Positions 13,352-24,689 of a stretch of 64,000 bases of DNA are shown here, one piece after another. Under the pieces are notes generated by a model. The model was not told the DNA's origin and made no database searches. It saw only the letters and a list, made by a program, of their open reading frames with translations. Numbering within the stretch: the stretch's first letter is position 1; the number at the start of each line of letters is the position of its first letter. Made by a program: the position numbers and the translations under genes. This stretch comes from Welwitschia mirabilis (lineage: Eukaryota; Gnetophyta; Gnetopsida; Welwitschiales). Location of the stretch: assembly GCA_051453625.1 (NCBI GenBank), contig JBOZIK010000001.1, positions 239,604,489-239,668,488 of the forward strand. Direction: 5' to 3'.

Positions 13352-13432
13352 TAGGAGTTAGTATCTTAACGGAAAATAGTACATGGCTCAGGATCATAAG
13401 GTCAAGGGTTCAAATCCCTTCTATCTTAGTAT
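13179..13432. repeat. Block repeated at 24,421-24,689, ends in a tRNA-like sequence
   Basis: Shares its full length with 24,421-24,689 (with a 10-base N run there), and both copies abut the same end of a family-A LTR. On the plus strand it translates to a common short frame (ESIAFFYP, then SFSLSN). Its right end, 13,352-13,431, looks like a tRNA: GGGTTCAAATCCC with a five-base stem and GTTCAAATC fitting the pol III box B, preceded by AGGTC and a possible anticodon arm. Confidence 0.6.
13352..13431 (+). other. tRNA-like segment (possible pol III box B or extended primer site)
   Basis: The T-arm is convincing (AAGGG TTCAAAT CCCTT). A plausible anticodon arm is CATGG CTCAGGA TCATA with four of five pairs. 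Acceptor and D arms pair poorly, so this is not called a working tRNA gene. On the minus strand its 3' end faces the LTR end, where a primer site would lie. It could therefore be an extended primer site, a tRNA-derived SINE head, or a captured tRNA. Confidence 0.35.
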
Positions 13433-14533
13433 TGTGATGTGTATTCATATAAATGATTATGCTCAAAAAGATCCTATCATTCATAAATAGAATAGATATC
13501 TTACACCACACAACACACTAATATAGATGAAAGCTGACCTACATGTTGTAATCCATTAAAGGCTCAAGCTAGAAGAAAGAGAATTAATTTCAGTAAGAAA
13601 TACTTACATATTTTAGTAATAGAAATAAACTATAATGCATAAAAGTACAATGCAACACATTAATATAAAGTTAATCTAGGAAGAAAAAGGAATAATGCAT
13701 CTAAAATAACAATGCTCAAGCTTGACAAAGGTTGTCCTCATAACCTTTATTACTTAAGAAACTATCAATAAATCAAAAGCAACATAAACTATGAGGGATA
13801 AGTAACAAAAAGCATAGGAAATGAAAAAGAGTCTTTATATTAAAAGTCAAACCACGTCTGTGTTACAAAGTAGTTGCATCTCAATGGAGGAAGCATGTCT
13901 CAACATCAAGAAAGATGTATTTATACAAATACCAAGGATGGATCTTTGGCCCTTCGATTTCCTGTCATGAGAATTTCAAGTGCAAGAAAAGATAAGATGA
14001 AGTCAAGGGTGAAATTGATACTTATTAATAACAAACATACAAATAATAAGATCATAAGAAGTATGGATACAAACCTGATGGCCACATAAGATACATGTAG
14101 ATAAATGTCAAGAGTTAGGTGAATGTTCATTGAGATGTTATAATAGATGTTGTTCTACTCGTCATCCGAATAATACAAGGGACGATGCCATCTCATAAAC
14201 AATTCATGTCATTTATCAAATTGATTACAGTTAGCATTCTTATTGGCTTTAACTATTCTATTTTCTGTACTATCATCTAGACAATGAAGTGGACAATAGG
14301 TTTTTACAAGTGTTCATCTAATGCATCAGCCTCAATGTTTGTAGAAAGTTTGTATTAAAAGTAGAAAGTATTATGAACTACTCTAAATGCTGCAAAATGT
14401 CATGGAGATTACATGTTCTTGTATCTTTTATCTTAGCTCCCCATTATCATGTAAATATAGCATAAACCTATCTAATATCTTGAAAAACTACTAAAAATAC
14501 ACTATTAAATTTATGCAAGTTGGCAGTGCAACA
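13433..14533 (-). repeat. Family-A LTR (3' LTR of minus-strand copy M1)
   Basis: The minus strand begins TGTTGCACTG at 14,533 and aligns with the LTR starting at 46,497 and its partner at 35,189. Its other end (13,433) corresponds to the LTR ends at 18,640 and 24,690. On the internal side lies a PPT-like run and sequence matching the segment before the 46,497 LTR, so this is a 3' LTR. Length 1,101 bases. CATCCGGATG-derived motifs occur inside. Confidence 0.8.
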
Positions 14534-14572
14534 TAGCCTTCTACTTAGCCTTGTCAGTTCCTAACAAAACTA
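14534..14572 (-). promoter_or_regulatory. Polypurine tract and conserved pre-LTR segment
   Basis: On the minus strand the sequence directly before the LTR reads AAGTAGAAGGC, and upstream of it GACAAGGCT. The A element at 46.5 kb has GACAAGGCTAAGTGGGGAGC at the same place. This is the plus-strand primer site of the family. Confidence 0.65.
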
Positions 14573-15089
14573 GGTAGTAAACCATGATTTCAAGTCAACT
14601 TATCTAATAATCAAAATATGTAAGGTACTGAATAAACCATCTCAGAAAAATTTTCAAGACTTTTAAAGATAGAAATTAAATCATGAAAAATCAGAAAAAA
14701 TGAATGTTTTACCTAATTTAAAAACCAATCATACTATCATTCAAGTCATCATCCAGATGATTAGGGAAACTACAAGCTCAAAAGATGGTCTTGGAAAATA
14801 GAAACTTGTAACAGAATTATTATTAGATAAATAGTTAATTAGTGCATTTATAATTAAAATCCTCTGATTGCGTTATACATTAATAACTAAAAAGATTGCC
14901 CAAATAAAATCAATCCTCATCAATCAGATAAAAAAGATAAGTAATCATGAAAATAAGATTTAAAAAAACACATCATGTTGAACTCAAAAATAATATTTAT
15001 ATATATAATGATGAGTTTTAGTACAAAAATATATAAAAGGAGAAATACAAAATATGATAAAATCACTCCACTTATCATCGCATAATGTC

Positions 15090-16400
15090 CTTGGTTTGTG
15101 CAGTAAGCTCAAGTGCAGGGTGAGAAGATGGAGGATGCTCAAGATCAATAAGAAAATGGAGGTCTAATGATATGGAAATAGAATGAACTGTTTTATCTCT
15201 CTAAACATGAATAGCCTCTAGAATTTCGACTGTAACACTCTATTATATGAATACAATGCACTGATGTACATAAACAATCTAATCCTCAAAGTGCTAGACT
15301 ATCCTCTCAACTATCAAAATCCTTTGCTCCAATGTTTGAGTCCTCTAATATAGGGCCTGAATCCTCTGATCTAAAGTCTAGATACCATGATCAACAAAAC
15401 CTTTGATGGTCTCAGTGGTATCTACTAAGAGGGCCTAGATTTACTTAAGTATAACTCCAACTACAGGTCTCTGTACTTGAGGTCGCTCTACCTCTTTTAG
15501 TATCTTGATGTCCATCTCTTAAAGATGGTAAGCAAAAGTCTAAATATGTGAAATGCGCTACTCATCCATGGGCTCTAGTATCCCAAATCATCTAAATAAA
15601 GCTAAGAGAAGGCATGGATAACCCAAGATCTATAACTGTTATGCCTTTACTATAGACTTAAGTCTTCTCTAGATGAAAGTTGGTAGATCCATCTACTCTC
15701 CCTGCTTAAAAGATGCCAAAATCTAAAAGTGTGTGATCCTAGCATGACTATCATGAAATGATGAGCTGATATTATGGATCAGCCCTCCGTGAAGTACTTT
15801 ATATGTGGAAGTAAACTAAGTAACTAGAACTCCCTGCCTATCTAGTGTCAAATTGGCTAGAATGTCTAATGCAGCGTCATATACACAGTGCTCTTGGTTC
15901 CTCCAACCAAATGAATATTTAAACTCCCTACATCATCTAAATTTGTCATTACTACAACGTGGTACGGAGTATGGCTATCACATGATCCTAAATAAAAGCT
16001 ACATTCGTGTCAACTAGGGGACCATAAGGGTCTGGATGACATTCAATATGCATGGTGTCATAAAACTCTCTCATCTCTGACATATAATATGTTTCATGTG
16101 CATTTAAAATCCATTGTAACAGAAGATCTAAGAGTCTTTGATTAATCTCAAGCTCTATCTGGCTCATAAAGTCTCTAAAGTAGTACTCAACATAGATAGA
16201 GGCTATTTAAATTGTTAATGATCTACTTTGTCGAGGTGGAGGATGTACAAGATCTGCATGCTCAAACTCTAGTAGCACTAAAGCGCCCACCTCCTACTCT
16301 ATGGCCTTAGTCTTAGCCTCAGCCTATCTAGCTCTACACATATAGGGCCTACTCAATTAAAAATACGCCTAAAAAGGTTACATAAGATTAGATGGACAAG
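15090..16400 (-). pseudogene. Extra 3' ORF of family A (M1 copy), plant transposon protein-like with coiled coil
   Basis: Minus-strand frames from 16,400 to 15,090 align with 21,240-19,880 (minus) and 44,700-45,960 (plus). The protein reads FRDFMSQ, then W-LNAHETYYMSEMREFYDT near 16,130-16,060, a middle part with LIHNISSSFHDSHARITHF near 15,785-15,725, DLPTFI and ILGYPCLLLALF near 15,690-15,590. This resembles the plant-specific domain found after pol in Athila-type elements ('putative plant transposon protein'), with its REFY, IDLP and LPYGxLLT landmarks. A C-terminal part with TLDQRIQAL and TQTLEQRI (about 15,390-15,310) is a heptad-type coiled coil. It sits between pol and the 3' LTR. The function of this protein in such elements is not established. 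Several stops interrupt it. Confidence 0.6.
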
Positions 16401-17928
16401 TTCAATACATTGGATGGATGCTCAATAATGACCCCCAAAATCAATTAAAAAATGAAAAATTTGATGAAAATACATCTACCTCCCTAAAATTATCAATACA
16501 TCCCATATTACTTAGTCATGAAAATAAAATTACGAAATGCACTAAAAATGAAAAAGCAATTTTTTACATGAGCCCCACATAAGGTGAAAATTCGAAGTAC
16601 TCAAATGGAAAATTTAATCCAATAGAGTAGTAGAACACATTGAATGAATCAATTTTCCCTAAAGGATAATTGAATTTTGACCTATGGTTTGCAAGAAATC
16701 GAGTGTAAAAGATAGAAAGTTAAAATTTCTTTGTAAAGTGCATAACTAATCATAACTTTAAAAATACACAGTGAAAATTAAATCTATAAGTTCCAAATGA
16801 AAGAGCGTGAGAAATGGATAAACATACGTGAAAACTACAAGTCTAAAGGCTAAAAGCAGGATAAAAAATTGAAAAACAAGAGGTAGAGAAAAAACATACC
16901 TCATTTTGTGAAATTTGTAGAAAACTTAGGAATCTAAAAGTGAAATTTACTAGAACAAAATCCAAAAGTATTAGCAAGGTTCAAGGGGATCATCGTCTCT
17001 TGAAGGAATGGGTAAAAATGATGACAAAATGGACAAAAATGAGAAAAAAGTGTTTAGGCTACAGTTTTATTGCACTATCATCTACTAATATCATCCATAT
17101 GACAACCCTTGAATGACTCTTAGAAAAAAATTAGACTTTCATCCATTTGGTATCATTTGGATGACCAGGTGGATGATGGAATTTTGAAAATTTTTGCAAA
17201 AATAAACATGTTAGCTAAAAAAGTAAGGCTCAGATATGATCATAAAAGTGTCAGAGTTTATTAGAAAGCTAGGAAAAATAGGAAATGAGAAAGAAAATCA
17301 TGAAAATCAGGAGGAAGTGAAAAATTCAAAATAAATGAAAAGTATGGCTGAGGAAAATGAACTAACTAAGCTGAAACTTGATAATAAAGACTAAATAGAT
17401 GTGCTTGAACTAAAAAGATAAATAAGATAAAGCGTAGACTTTTAAAAGATACAAGGAATTTCATAAAGCTTAAAACGTAAAGATTTTCTATTTAATTCAA
17501 ATGCTAAATGAAAATGATATTATATAAACAAATAGAAAGGAAACTACTAAATGATAAGATCCTATGTAAAGATGAGAAAATGCAAAAATGACTTTAAAAT
17601 AACAAACCAAAAAACCAAATAAAATCAAAATGAAAATGGATACAAGGAATAAGGAGAAGATTGCTTAGCTATCTTAAATTATAACCTAGAAAACCCCCAA
17701 GAAAGAGATCATAAAGCCACTAAGTAAAAATCATGAAAAAAAGTATAAACTTCATAAATTTCCACTCGAAAAGCCAGTAATTATGATGATACCAAAATTT
17801 AACTACTTAGAACAATGAATGATAAGATTAAAAGCTACTCAAAAATGAATTCACCTACTCACACCTCATAAACACGTCTGAATCCTCAAAAGTAAAATGA
17901 TTATGTGGAAATACTAAAGTCTAGGAAA
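16401..17928 (-). other. Family-A 3' non-coding region between pol and the extra ORF (M1)
   Basis: Aligns nearly base for base with 21,241-22,700 and, in opposite orientation, with parts of 43.3-44.7 kb. No coding frame is kept. It contains splice-donor-like sites (minus strand at 16,894-16,899 and, degenerate, 17,663-17,668). CATCCGGATG-derived motifs occur at 17,089 and 17,158-17,176. Confidence 0.6.
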
Positions 17929-18028
17929 NNNNNNNNNNNNNNNNNNNNNNNNNNNNNNNNNNNNNNNNNNNNNNNNNNNNNNNNNNNNNNNNNNNNNNNN
18001 NNNNNNNNNNNNNNNNNNNNNNNNNNNN
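17929..18028. other. Assembly gap, exactly 100 N
   Basis: A run of 100 N, the usual placeholder for unknown size. By comparison with the second copy, integrase and the region equivalent to 22,710-24,430 should lie between the flanks, so either more than 100 bases are missing or the copy has a deletion. Confidence 0.9.
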
Positions 18029-18639
18029 AAAAAGTTTCTCATCTAGAAAAGAATCATCAATAATAGAATCATTAGAAGGAGAAAAAAGATAAGATAAATG
18101 ATCAACAACACAATTATGCTTTCTTACTTTATCTATAATGGTCAAATTAAACTCTTGCATAAGGAGGATTCATCTAATCAATCTACCACTAGAATCTTTC
18201 TTAGTCATAAGGTAATAAATAACAACATATTTAGTATAATAATTCATATAAAAGCCTAAAATATAATGTCTAAGTATATCAAGGTAAAAGATGATGGCCA
18301 ACATTTCCTTCTCTATAGTAGTATAATTAATTTGAGTTCTAGATATGGATTTATTATGGTAAAATATAACTTTAAAATAATTTTTATATTTTTAATAAAT
18401 TATCCCACTCATGACAAAATTACTCATATCACATATTAATTAAAAATATTTTTTTTAATTGGGTCTTATTACAATAGGAGTATAAGAAATTTTATATTTA
18501 AGTCTATTAAAAACAAGTTGATATGATTCATTCCATTCAAATTTAGCTTCTTTCTCTAGTAATGAATGGAGGGGTTTATAAATATTTGCATAATTATAAA
18601 TAAACTAATGGTAAAAACCACAATGACCAAGAAAATATT
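18029..18639 (-). pseudogene. Athila-like reverse transcriptase end and RNase H (M1)
   Basis: On the minus strand FLGHCGFYH at about 18,635-18,605 is the FLGHxGFYRRFI box at the end of gypsy reverse transcriptase. It is followed by KPLHSLLEKEAKFEWNESY, then the RNase H part with TPIVIRPN and ICDMSNFVM, TTIEKEMLAIIF near 18,330-18,295, and QEFNLTIIDKVRKHNCVVDH at about 18,160-18,095. The last corresponds to the LQEFdleIxDkkGxeNvvADHLSRL box. A few stops break it. It is cut on the left by a gap and on the right, at 18,640, by the end of another family-A LTR, so a second element inserted into this reverse transcriptase. Confidence 0.85.
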
Positions 18640-19362
18640 TGTTAGATGCATATTTATATAACATTATATTCTTGTCGAATCCTGTCATTCACAAATATAT
18701 GCACAAATACAACACACAAACATAGATGGAAGTTAACCCAAATGTCATAATCCATTAAAGGCTTAGTCTACAATAAGAGAGTTGATTTCCATGAAAAAAT
18801 ATTGTGTATTATACCTATAAAACTACATTTTAATGCAAGAAAGCATCATGCAATACACTTATACAAAGTTAATTTAGGAAAAGGAAATAATAATGCACCT
18901 ACCCTAAACTAACAATGCTCAACCTTGATAAAGGTTGTCTTCATAACCTATATTACTTAAAAAACTATCATCAAATTAGGAGCAAAATAAACTATGAGGA
19001 TTAAGAACAAATGAGCATAGTAAATGCGAAAGAAACTTTTTTGCATTATTTGAACCACATCCGTATTACAATGTAGTTACACTTTAATAAATAAAAAACT
19101 ACTCAACACCAAGGAAAATGTATCTCTACAATTACAAAGATGAATCTCCTACCTTTAATCTCCTATCATAATAATTTTTGGTGTAAATAAAGAAAAGAAA
19201 GAGTTGAGGATAGGATTGATATTTATTAATACAAATACATAATAAAATAGAAAGATAGGCATGGATAAAACCCTAATAGTTATACTAAGAGAAACAAATA
19301 GACAAATGGCAAAAGCTGGGTGAATATCCAATAAGCCATTACAATAGTTCATCCATCTAGTC
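18640..19362 (-). repeat. Truncated family-A LTR (3' LTR of nested copy M2)
   Basis: The LTR end at 18,640 aligns with 13,433 and 24,690. The alignment with the 13,433-14,533 LTR holds to the equivalent of about 14,170, then jumps to internal sequence equivalent to 14,562. About 390 bases, including the LTR start and the PPT, are deleted. Confidence 0.7.
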
Positions 19363-19879
19363 ATCCCTAATAAAACCAGGTGGTAAATCATGTTTGCTAG
19401 CCAACTTATTAAATAATAAAATAACTAAGATAATTAAGGAAATTATCTTAGAAAAATTTGCAAAAATCTTAGAGATACAATATGGATCATGAGAAATCAG
19501 AAAAAATAGACATTTCACCTACTTGAAGCTCAGCCAGTCAGTTGTCCAGGGCATCATCTAGATGATGGAGGGGATAACAAGCTTAAAAAAGTTCTTTTAA
19601 ATTAGGAACTTATAATAGAATTTTTATTCAAATAGATAATCAATAAATGCAATAAGAATATCCCCTCACTAAATCAAATAATAAAACGAAGAGATTACGA
19701 AGTAAAATTAATCCTTATCATAACATATAAAAAGTAAATATAATCACAAAAAATCAGATAAAAATGAGTACACCATGCTAAAACAAGAATGATGTATCTA
19801 TATAAAATTAGAGATTCTTTAGTACAAAAAATACATAGAAGAGAAGATACAAAACAAGATGAAGTTACTTCTTTCATCG

Positions 19880-21240
19880 ATGCATAATAAACTCAGGTTC
19901 AGTAGCTAGCTCAAGTGCAGGAGAAGAAAAGGGAGAATGCTCAGGATCAATAGGGAAATGGAGGTCCAAAGATGTGGAAATAAAATAGACTGCCTCATCA
20001 CCCTAAACATAAACAACCTCTAGAATATTTATTGTAACACTCTGCTGAATGGAGAAAACACACTAACACACATTAATAATCTCGTCCTTAAAGTGTAAGA
20101 CTCTCCTCTCAACTATCAAGATCCTCTACTCCAATATCTGAGTCCTCTGATCTAGAGTCTAGATCCTCTAGTTTAATTTTGGATATCATGATATACGAAA
20201 TCTATAATGATCTCAATGGTCTCCGCCAAAAGGGCCTATATCTGCTCAAGTATAACACCAACCATAGGTCTCTATACCTAAGGTCACTCTGCCTATCCTA
20301 GTACCTATATGATCATGTCCTATAGATAGCAAGCAGTAGTATGTATGTAAGAAAGGCGCTACTTGTCTATGAGCTCTAGTATCCTAAATTATCTAGATAA
20401 ACCTAAAAGAAGTCATGGATAACCTAGAGTCTGCAACTGTTGCACCTCCACCATTGACCTGAGTCTCCTTCAGATGAAGGTCAGTAAGTCCATCTTCTCT
20501 TCTTACTTGAAAGCTATCAATATTTGTAAATGTGTGACCTTATCATGACTATCATGAAATATGGGCTGATGTTATGAATTATCCCTCTATAAAGTACTCT
20601 ATATATGGGGGTTAACTGTGTAACAAGAAGTTCCTACTTATTTGTCAATAGATTTGCTAGAATATCTAATGCAATGCCATATGCATGATGATCCTTAGTC
20701 CCTCTGCTGAATGAATTGGTAAACTTCCAAGTACATCTAAATTTATGACGACTGCAACATGGGATGGAAGTATGGTAATATAGTAGCCCTGAATATATGC
20801 AATAATCATGTCAACTAGGTGACCACAAGAATATGCATAATGCTTTATATAATGATGTCATAGAACTCTCACATCTCTAATACATAATATGACCCATGCA
20901 CATCTATAATCCATTAGAGCTAGAGATTTGAGAGCCTCTAGTCAACCTCAGGCTCTATCTTGCCTATAAAATCATGAAAATAATGCTCTACACACATAGT
21001 AGCTATCTAAATTATTAAAGAACATCTATGTCGAGGTGGAGCATCTACTGATTCCACATGCTCAACATTTAGTAGTCCTAAAGACCTTCCTCCTACTTTA
21101 TAGCCTTGGCCTTAGCCTCAGCCTATCTAGATCTATGCATATGGGGTCTAATCAATTAAAAATATACAAAAAACATCATATAAGATTAGATAGACATGTC
21201 AAATACATCACATGGATGCATAATAATGAACCCCAAAATT
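19880..21240 (-). pseudogene. Extra 3' ORF of family A (M2 copy)
   Basis: Second minus-strand copy of the ORF at 15,090-16,400, collinear with it and with 44,700-45,960. The N-terminal half covers the REFYDT-type segment (about 20,920-20,840). The C-terminal half keeps the 21-base repeats that encode the coiled coil (20,107-20,175). It is broken by stops and is bounded by internal A sequence on both sides. The functional remarks for the M1 copy apply, and the call depends on that alignment. Confidence 0.55.
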
Positions 21241-23006
21241 GATAAAAAATAAGAAAAATGATGAAATATGCCTTCTTCCTCTCCCCTCCAAAGTGTCAAT
21301 ATGTCTCGTATTACCTAGTTGTAAGAAGAAAAATGAAAAACACATGAAAGGTAAAAAAGTAGTTTTTAAAATGAACCCCACATATGGTAAAAGTTCAAAA
21401 TGCGCAAATTAAAAATCTAATCTAGTAAAATCGTAGGACACATCGAAGTGATTAATTTTTCTTAAAGGATCACTACATTTTAACCTATGGTTTGCAAGAA
21501 ATCAAGTGTGAAAGATGGAAAGTTAAAATTTTTCATAAAATGCATAACTAATCATAACTTTGAAAATACATAGTAACAATCAAATCCGTGAGTTCCAAAT
21601 CCAAGAGCATAAAATACTAATAAACATATATAAAAACTATAGGTTAAAAGGCTAAAAAATGGAGAACAATTGAAAAATAAGAGGAATAGAAAAATATACC
21701 TCATTTTAATAAATTTACTAAAAACTTTAAAATCTGGATTCGAAATTAAGTTGAACAAAATCCAAGGTGTTGGCAAGGTTTAAAGGGGTTGTCATCTCTC
21801 AAAATAATGGAAAAAAATAATAAGAAAACAAAGAAAAATGAGAAAAAAATGTTTAAACTATGGTTTTGTAACACTATCTTCTGGTTNNNNNNNNNNCGAC
21901 AGTCCTAAGATAACTCTTAGAAAAAAAAATCATGCCATCATCTGCTTGGTATCATCTAGATGACTAGGTGGATACTAAAGCTATGAAAGTTTTTGTAAAA
22001 ATAAAGATATCAGCCAAAAAATTAGGCCCATATGTAAACATCAAAGTATTAGAGTTTATTAAAAAGCCTAGAAAAAATACGAAATAAGAAAGAAAATCGT
22101 GAAATTAGGATAACGTGTAAAAACTCAAAACAAAAGAAAACCATGGCTAAAGAAAATCTAACAATAAAAACTAAATGAATGTGCCTAAAATGAGAAGTGT
22201 AACAAGATAAAGAACAAAACTTCAAAAGTATAAGGAATTTCATAAAATCTATAAAACATAAAAGATGTTCTAATCAATTCAAATTCTAACTCAAAATGAT
22301 ATTCATGAATGAATAGCAAAGAAACTACTAAAGTATAAGGTCCTATGTAAAGATGAGAAAATGCGAAAAAAACTTTTAAATAACAAACTAAAAGACTAAA
22401 GAAAAGTAGAACAAAGACAAACATAAGGAACAAAGAGAAGATTGCTTACCTATCTTAAATTCTAACCTAGCAAACCCCCAAGGAAGACATCATAAAGCCA
22501 CCTGAGTAAAAATGCATGAAAAATGTATAAACTCCATAAAGTTTCACTTGAAAAGGTAGTGATTATGATGGTACCAGAACTCAAGTGCTTCGAATAATGA
22601 ATAACAAAATCAAAAGCTACTCAGAAATGAACTTACCTACTGACATCCTATAAACACACTTGACTAATTAAAACTAAAATAATTAAGAGGGGATACTAAG
22701 TGTTTAGGTAATAAGAAATGCCTTTGATGACATCAAAAACACCAATGATTTCATAGCCTCAAATTTTATTACAACTTTTTCCATGATGAGGGGAGTACAA
22801 TCACAGTTAGAGAAGTATGGACCTGTGAAGCATGGCCAACTAATCCCTCAATGAAGTTCCCATAGCTACCAGCACTACTAAAGGTTCATCTTGAAAAAAT
22901 TTTCTCTAGTGTGGTAGAACATTATGATAATCATGTATTTTTATTTAAGCATAAAATACAATAGATCATGGTTATTTTTTCATTCTCTCTCTCTCTCTCT
23001 CTCTCT
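21241..23006 (-). other. Family-A 3' non-coding region (M2)
   Basis: Matches 16,401-17,928 and extends further towards pol than the M1 copy. It includes a conserved block at 22,780-22,925 shared with 42,941-43,080 and 27,697-27,800. Splice-donor-like sites are at 21,694-21,699 and 22,444-22,449 (minus strand). A 10-N gap lies at 21,887-21,896, where the M1 copy has about 13 extra bases. A CT microsatellite at 22,984-23,006 runs into the next gap. Confidence 0.6.
22984..23006. repeat. CT microsatellite at a gap edge
   Basis: An uninterrupted CT run that ends in N at 23,007. The gap probably exists because the repeat could not be assembled. Confidence 0.9.
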
Positions 23007-23147
23007 NNNNNNNNNNNNNNNNNNNNNNNNNNNNNNNNNNNNNNNNNNNNNNNNNNNNNNNNNNNNNNNNNNNNNNNNNNNNNNNNNNNNNNNNNNNNNN
23101 NNNNNNNNNNNNNNNNNNNNNNNNNNNNNNNNNNNNNNNNNNNNNNN
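23007..23147. other. Assembly gap, 141 N
   Basis: Gap between the CT run and sequence equivalent to 42,770, inside the A-family 3' region. The comparison copy at 42.8-42.95 kb suggests that a short stretch is really missing. Confidence 0.9.
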
Positions 23148-24420
23148 ACACCATTAAAAAAAAAGCATAAGAACTAAGACATCTTACTTTAAAGTAAAAT
23201 CCATAGACATGAAAATATCTCAAAATTGGGTGAATCTAATCTTACCAGTGTAAAACGCTCAAGTACGAATACTAATCATGGAAAAATTCATAAAGCAACA
23301 CATAAGTTAAGTTTAAAAGATGATTAAGTGACATCATAACATCTATAAAATGAATAAACTAAGAAAGAACTCAGATAATGATAGGGTGAANNNNNNNNNN
23401 NNNNNNNNNNNNNNNNNNNNNNNNNNNNNNNNNNNNNNNNNNNNNNNNNNNNNNNNNNNNNNNNNNNNNNNNNNNNNNNNNNNNNNNNNNNNNNNNNNNN
23501 NNNNNNNNNNNNNNNNNNNNNNNNNNNNNNNNNNNNNNNNNNNNNNNNNNNNNNNNNNNNNNNNNNNNNNNNNNNNNNNNNNNNNNNNNNNNNNNNNNNN
23601 NNNNNNNNNNNNNNNNNNNNNNNNNNNNNNNNNNNNNNNNNNNNNNNNNNNNNNNNNNNNNNNNNNNNNNNNNNNNNNNNNNNNNNNNNNNNNNNNNNNN
23701 NNNNNNNNNNNNNNNNNNNNNNNNNNNNNNNNNNNNNNNNNNNNNNNNNNNNNNNNNNNNNNNNNNNNNNNNNNNNNNNNNNNNNNNNNNNNNNNNNNNN
23801 NNNNNNNNNNNNNNNNNNNNNNNNNNNNNNNNNNNNNNNNNNNNNNNNNNNNNNNNNNNNNNNNNNNNNNNNNNNNNNNNNNNNNNNNNNNNNNNNNNNN
23901 NNNNNNNNNNNNNNNNNNNNNNNNNNNNNNNNNNNNNNNNNNNNNNNNNNNNNNNNNNNNNNNNNNNNNNNNNNNNNNNNNNNNNNNNNNNNNNNNNNNN
24001 NNNNNNNNNNNNNNNNNNNNNNNNNNNNNNNNNNNNNNNNNNNNNNNNNNNNNNNNNNNTCATAACATCTATAAAAGTAATAAAATAAGAAAGAACTCAG
24101 ATAATGATAGGGTGAAAGTCATCCTCATCATGAGAAACCTTCAAGACAAGTGCTTCTACCATGTTTATGATTGTATCAAAAGATTCTTCATATAGTTTCA
24201 ACTGTTATCCATTAAGTTTATAAATATCCTTAGTTTCTTTATTTGAAATCTTAATAGAACTATTAGAATGAACTCTTTCTATAAGATAAGGACCTAACAA
24301 TTTTGCAGTTAACTTATGAACCAAAAGATGTACTTTAGTGTTGTATAAAAAAACATGTTAATCTAGTTCAAACTTTTTATGAAGTAATTTTCTAATCCAT
24401 GATAACCCGTATGATTTTTA
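23148..24420 (-). pseudogene. Integrase C-terminus and post-pol sequence of family A (M2), with a 669-N gap
   Basis: Minus-strand translation from 24,420 gives GPYLIERVHSNSSIKISN, then LNG-QLKLYEESFDTIINM and HDEDDFHPIII. This is collinear with the integrase end at 42,360-42,560 (VHSNNSIDISD, ANGQRLKIYKK, HDEKDLLPIIV). It is the DNA-binding C-terminal part with the VxVNGxRLKxY signature. Sequence at 23,148-23,390 matches the stretch right after the stop at 42,560-42,770. The rest of pol is absent: at 24,420 the integrase is joined to the repeated block next to the following LTR, most simply a large deletion. The 669-N gap (23,391-24,059) is flanked by 57-base near-identical copies. Confidence 0.8.
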
Positions 24421-24689
24421 TGAAATATTAAAATGATAGGGAAATGTTAATTCTAGAAAAATTTGAAAACTTTCTGATCCATAAAAACCCATCCCATGTA
24501 AATCCTTATGAATCTATTACTTTCTTTTATCCAANNNNNNNNNNAGGAAAAACAAGGAGAAGATTAAGATCTTTTTCTTTAAGTAATAAAAAAGGTAACA
24601 ATTTTTCTAAGGAGTTAGTATCTTAATGGAAAATATTAGATGGCTTAGGATCATAAGATCAAGGGTTTAAATCCTTTCTAGCTTAACAT
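24421..24689. repeat. Second copy of the tRNA-like block
   Basis: Matches 13,179-13,432, including the plus-strand frame SYESIxFFYP / RSFSLSNKKGNNFS and the tRNA-like end with GGGTTTAAATCC (box B decayed). It abuts the LTR that starts at 24,690 just as the first copy abuts 13,433. A 10-N placeholder lies at 24,535-24,544, where the first copy shows little or no missing sequence. Confidence 0.6.

Noticed and set aside
13352-13431. Functional tRNA gene
   Set aside because: T-arm is good, but acceptor and D arms pair poorly and the second copy at 24.6 kb has a changed box B; kept only as tRNA-like.
22049-22433. Two overlapping Phe/Leu-rich minus-strand frames
   Set aside because: They lie in the family-A 3' non-coding region, and the second copy at 17.2-17.6 kb does not keep the frames.
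23350-24195. Long open frames of 200-281 residues at the N runs (23.4-24.1 and 25.4-26.2 kb)
   Set aside because: They consist of N translated as X and carry no information.
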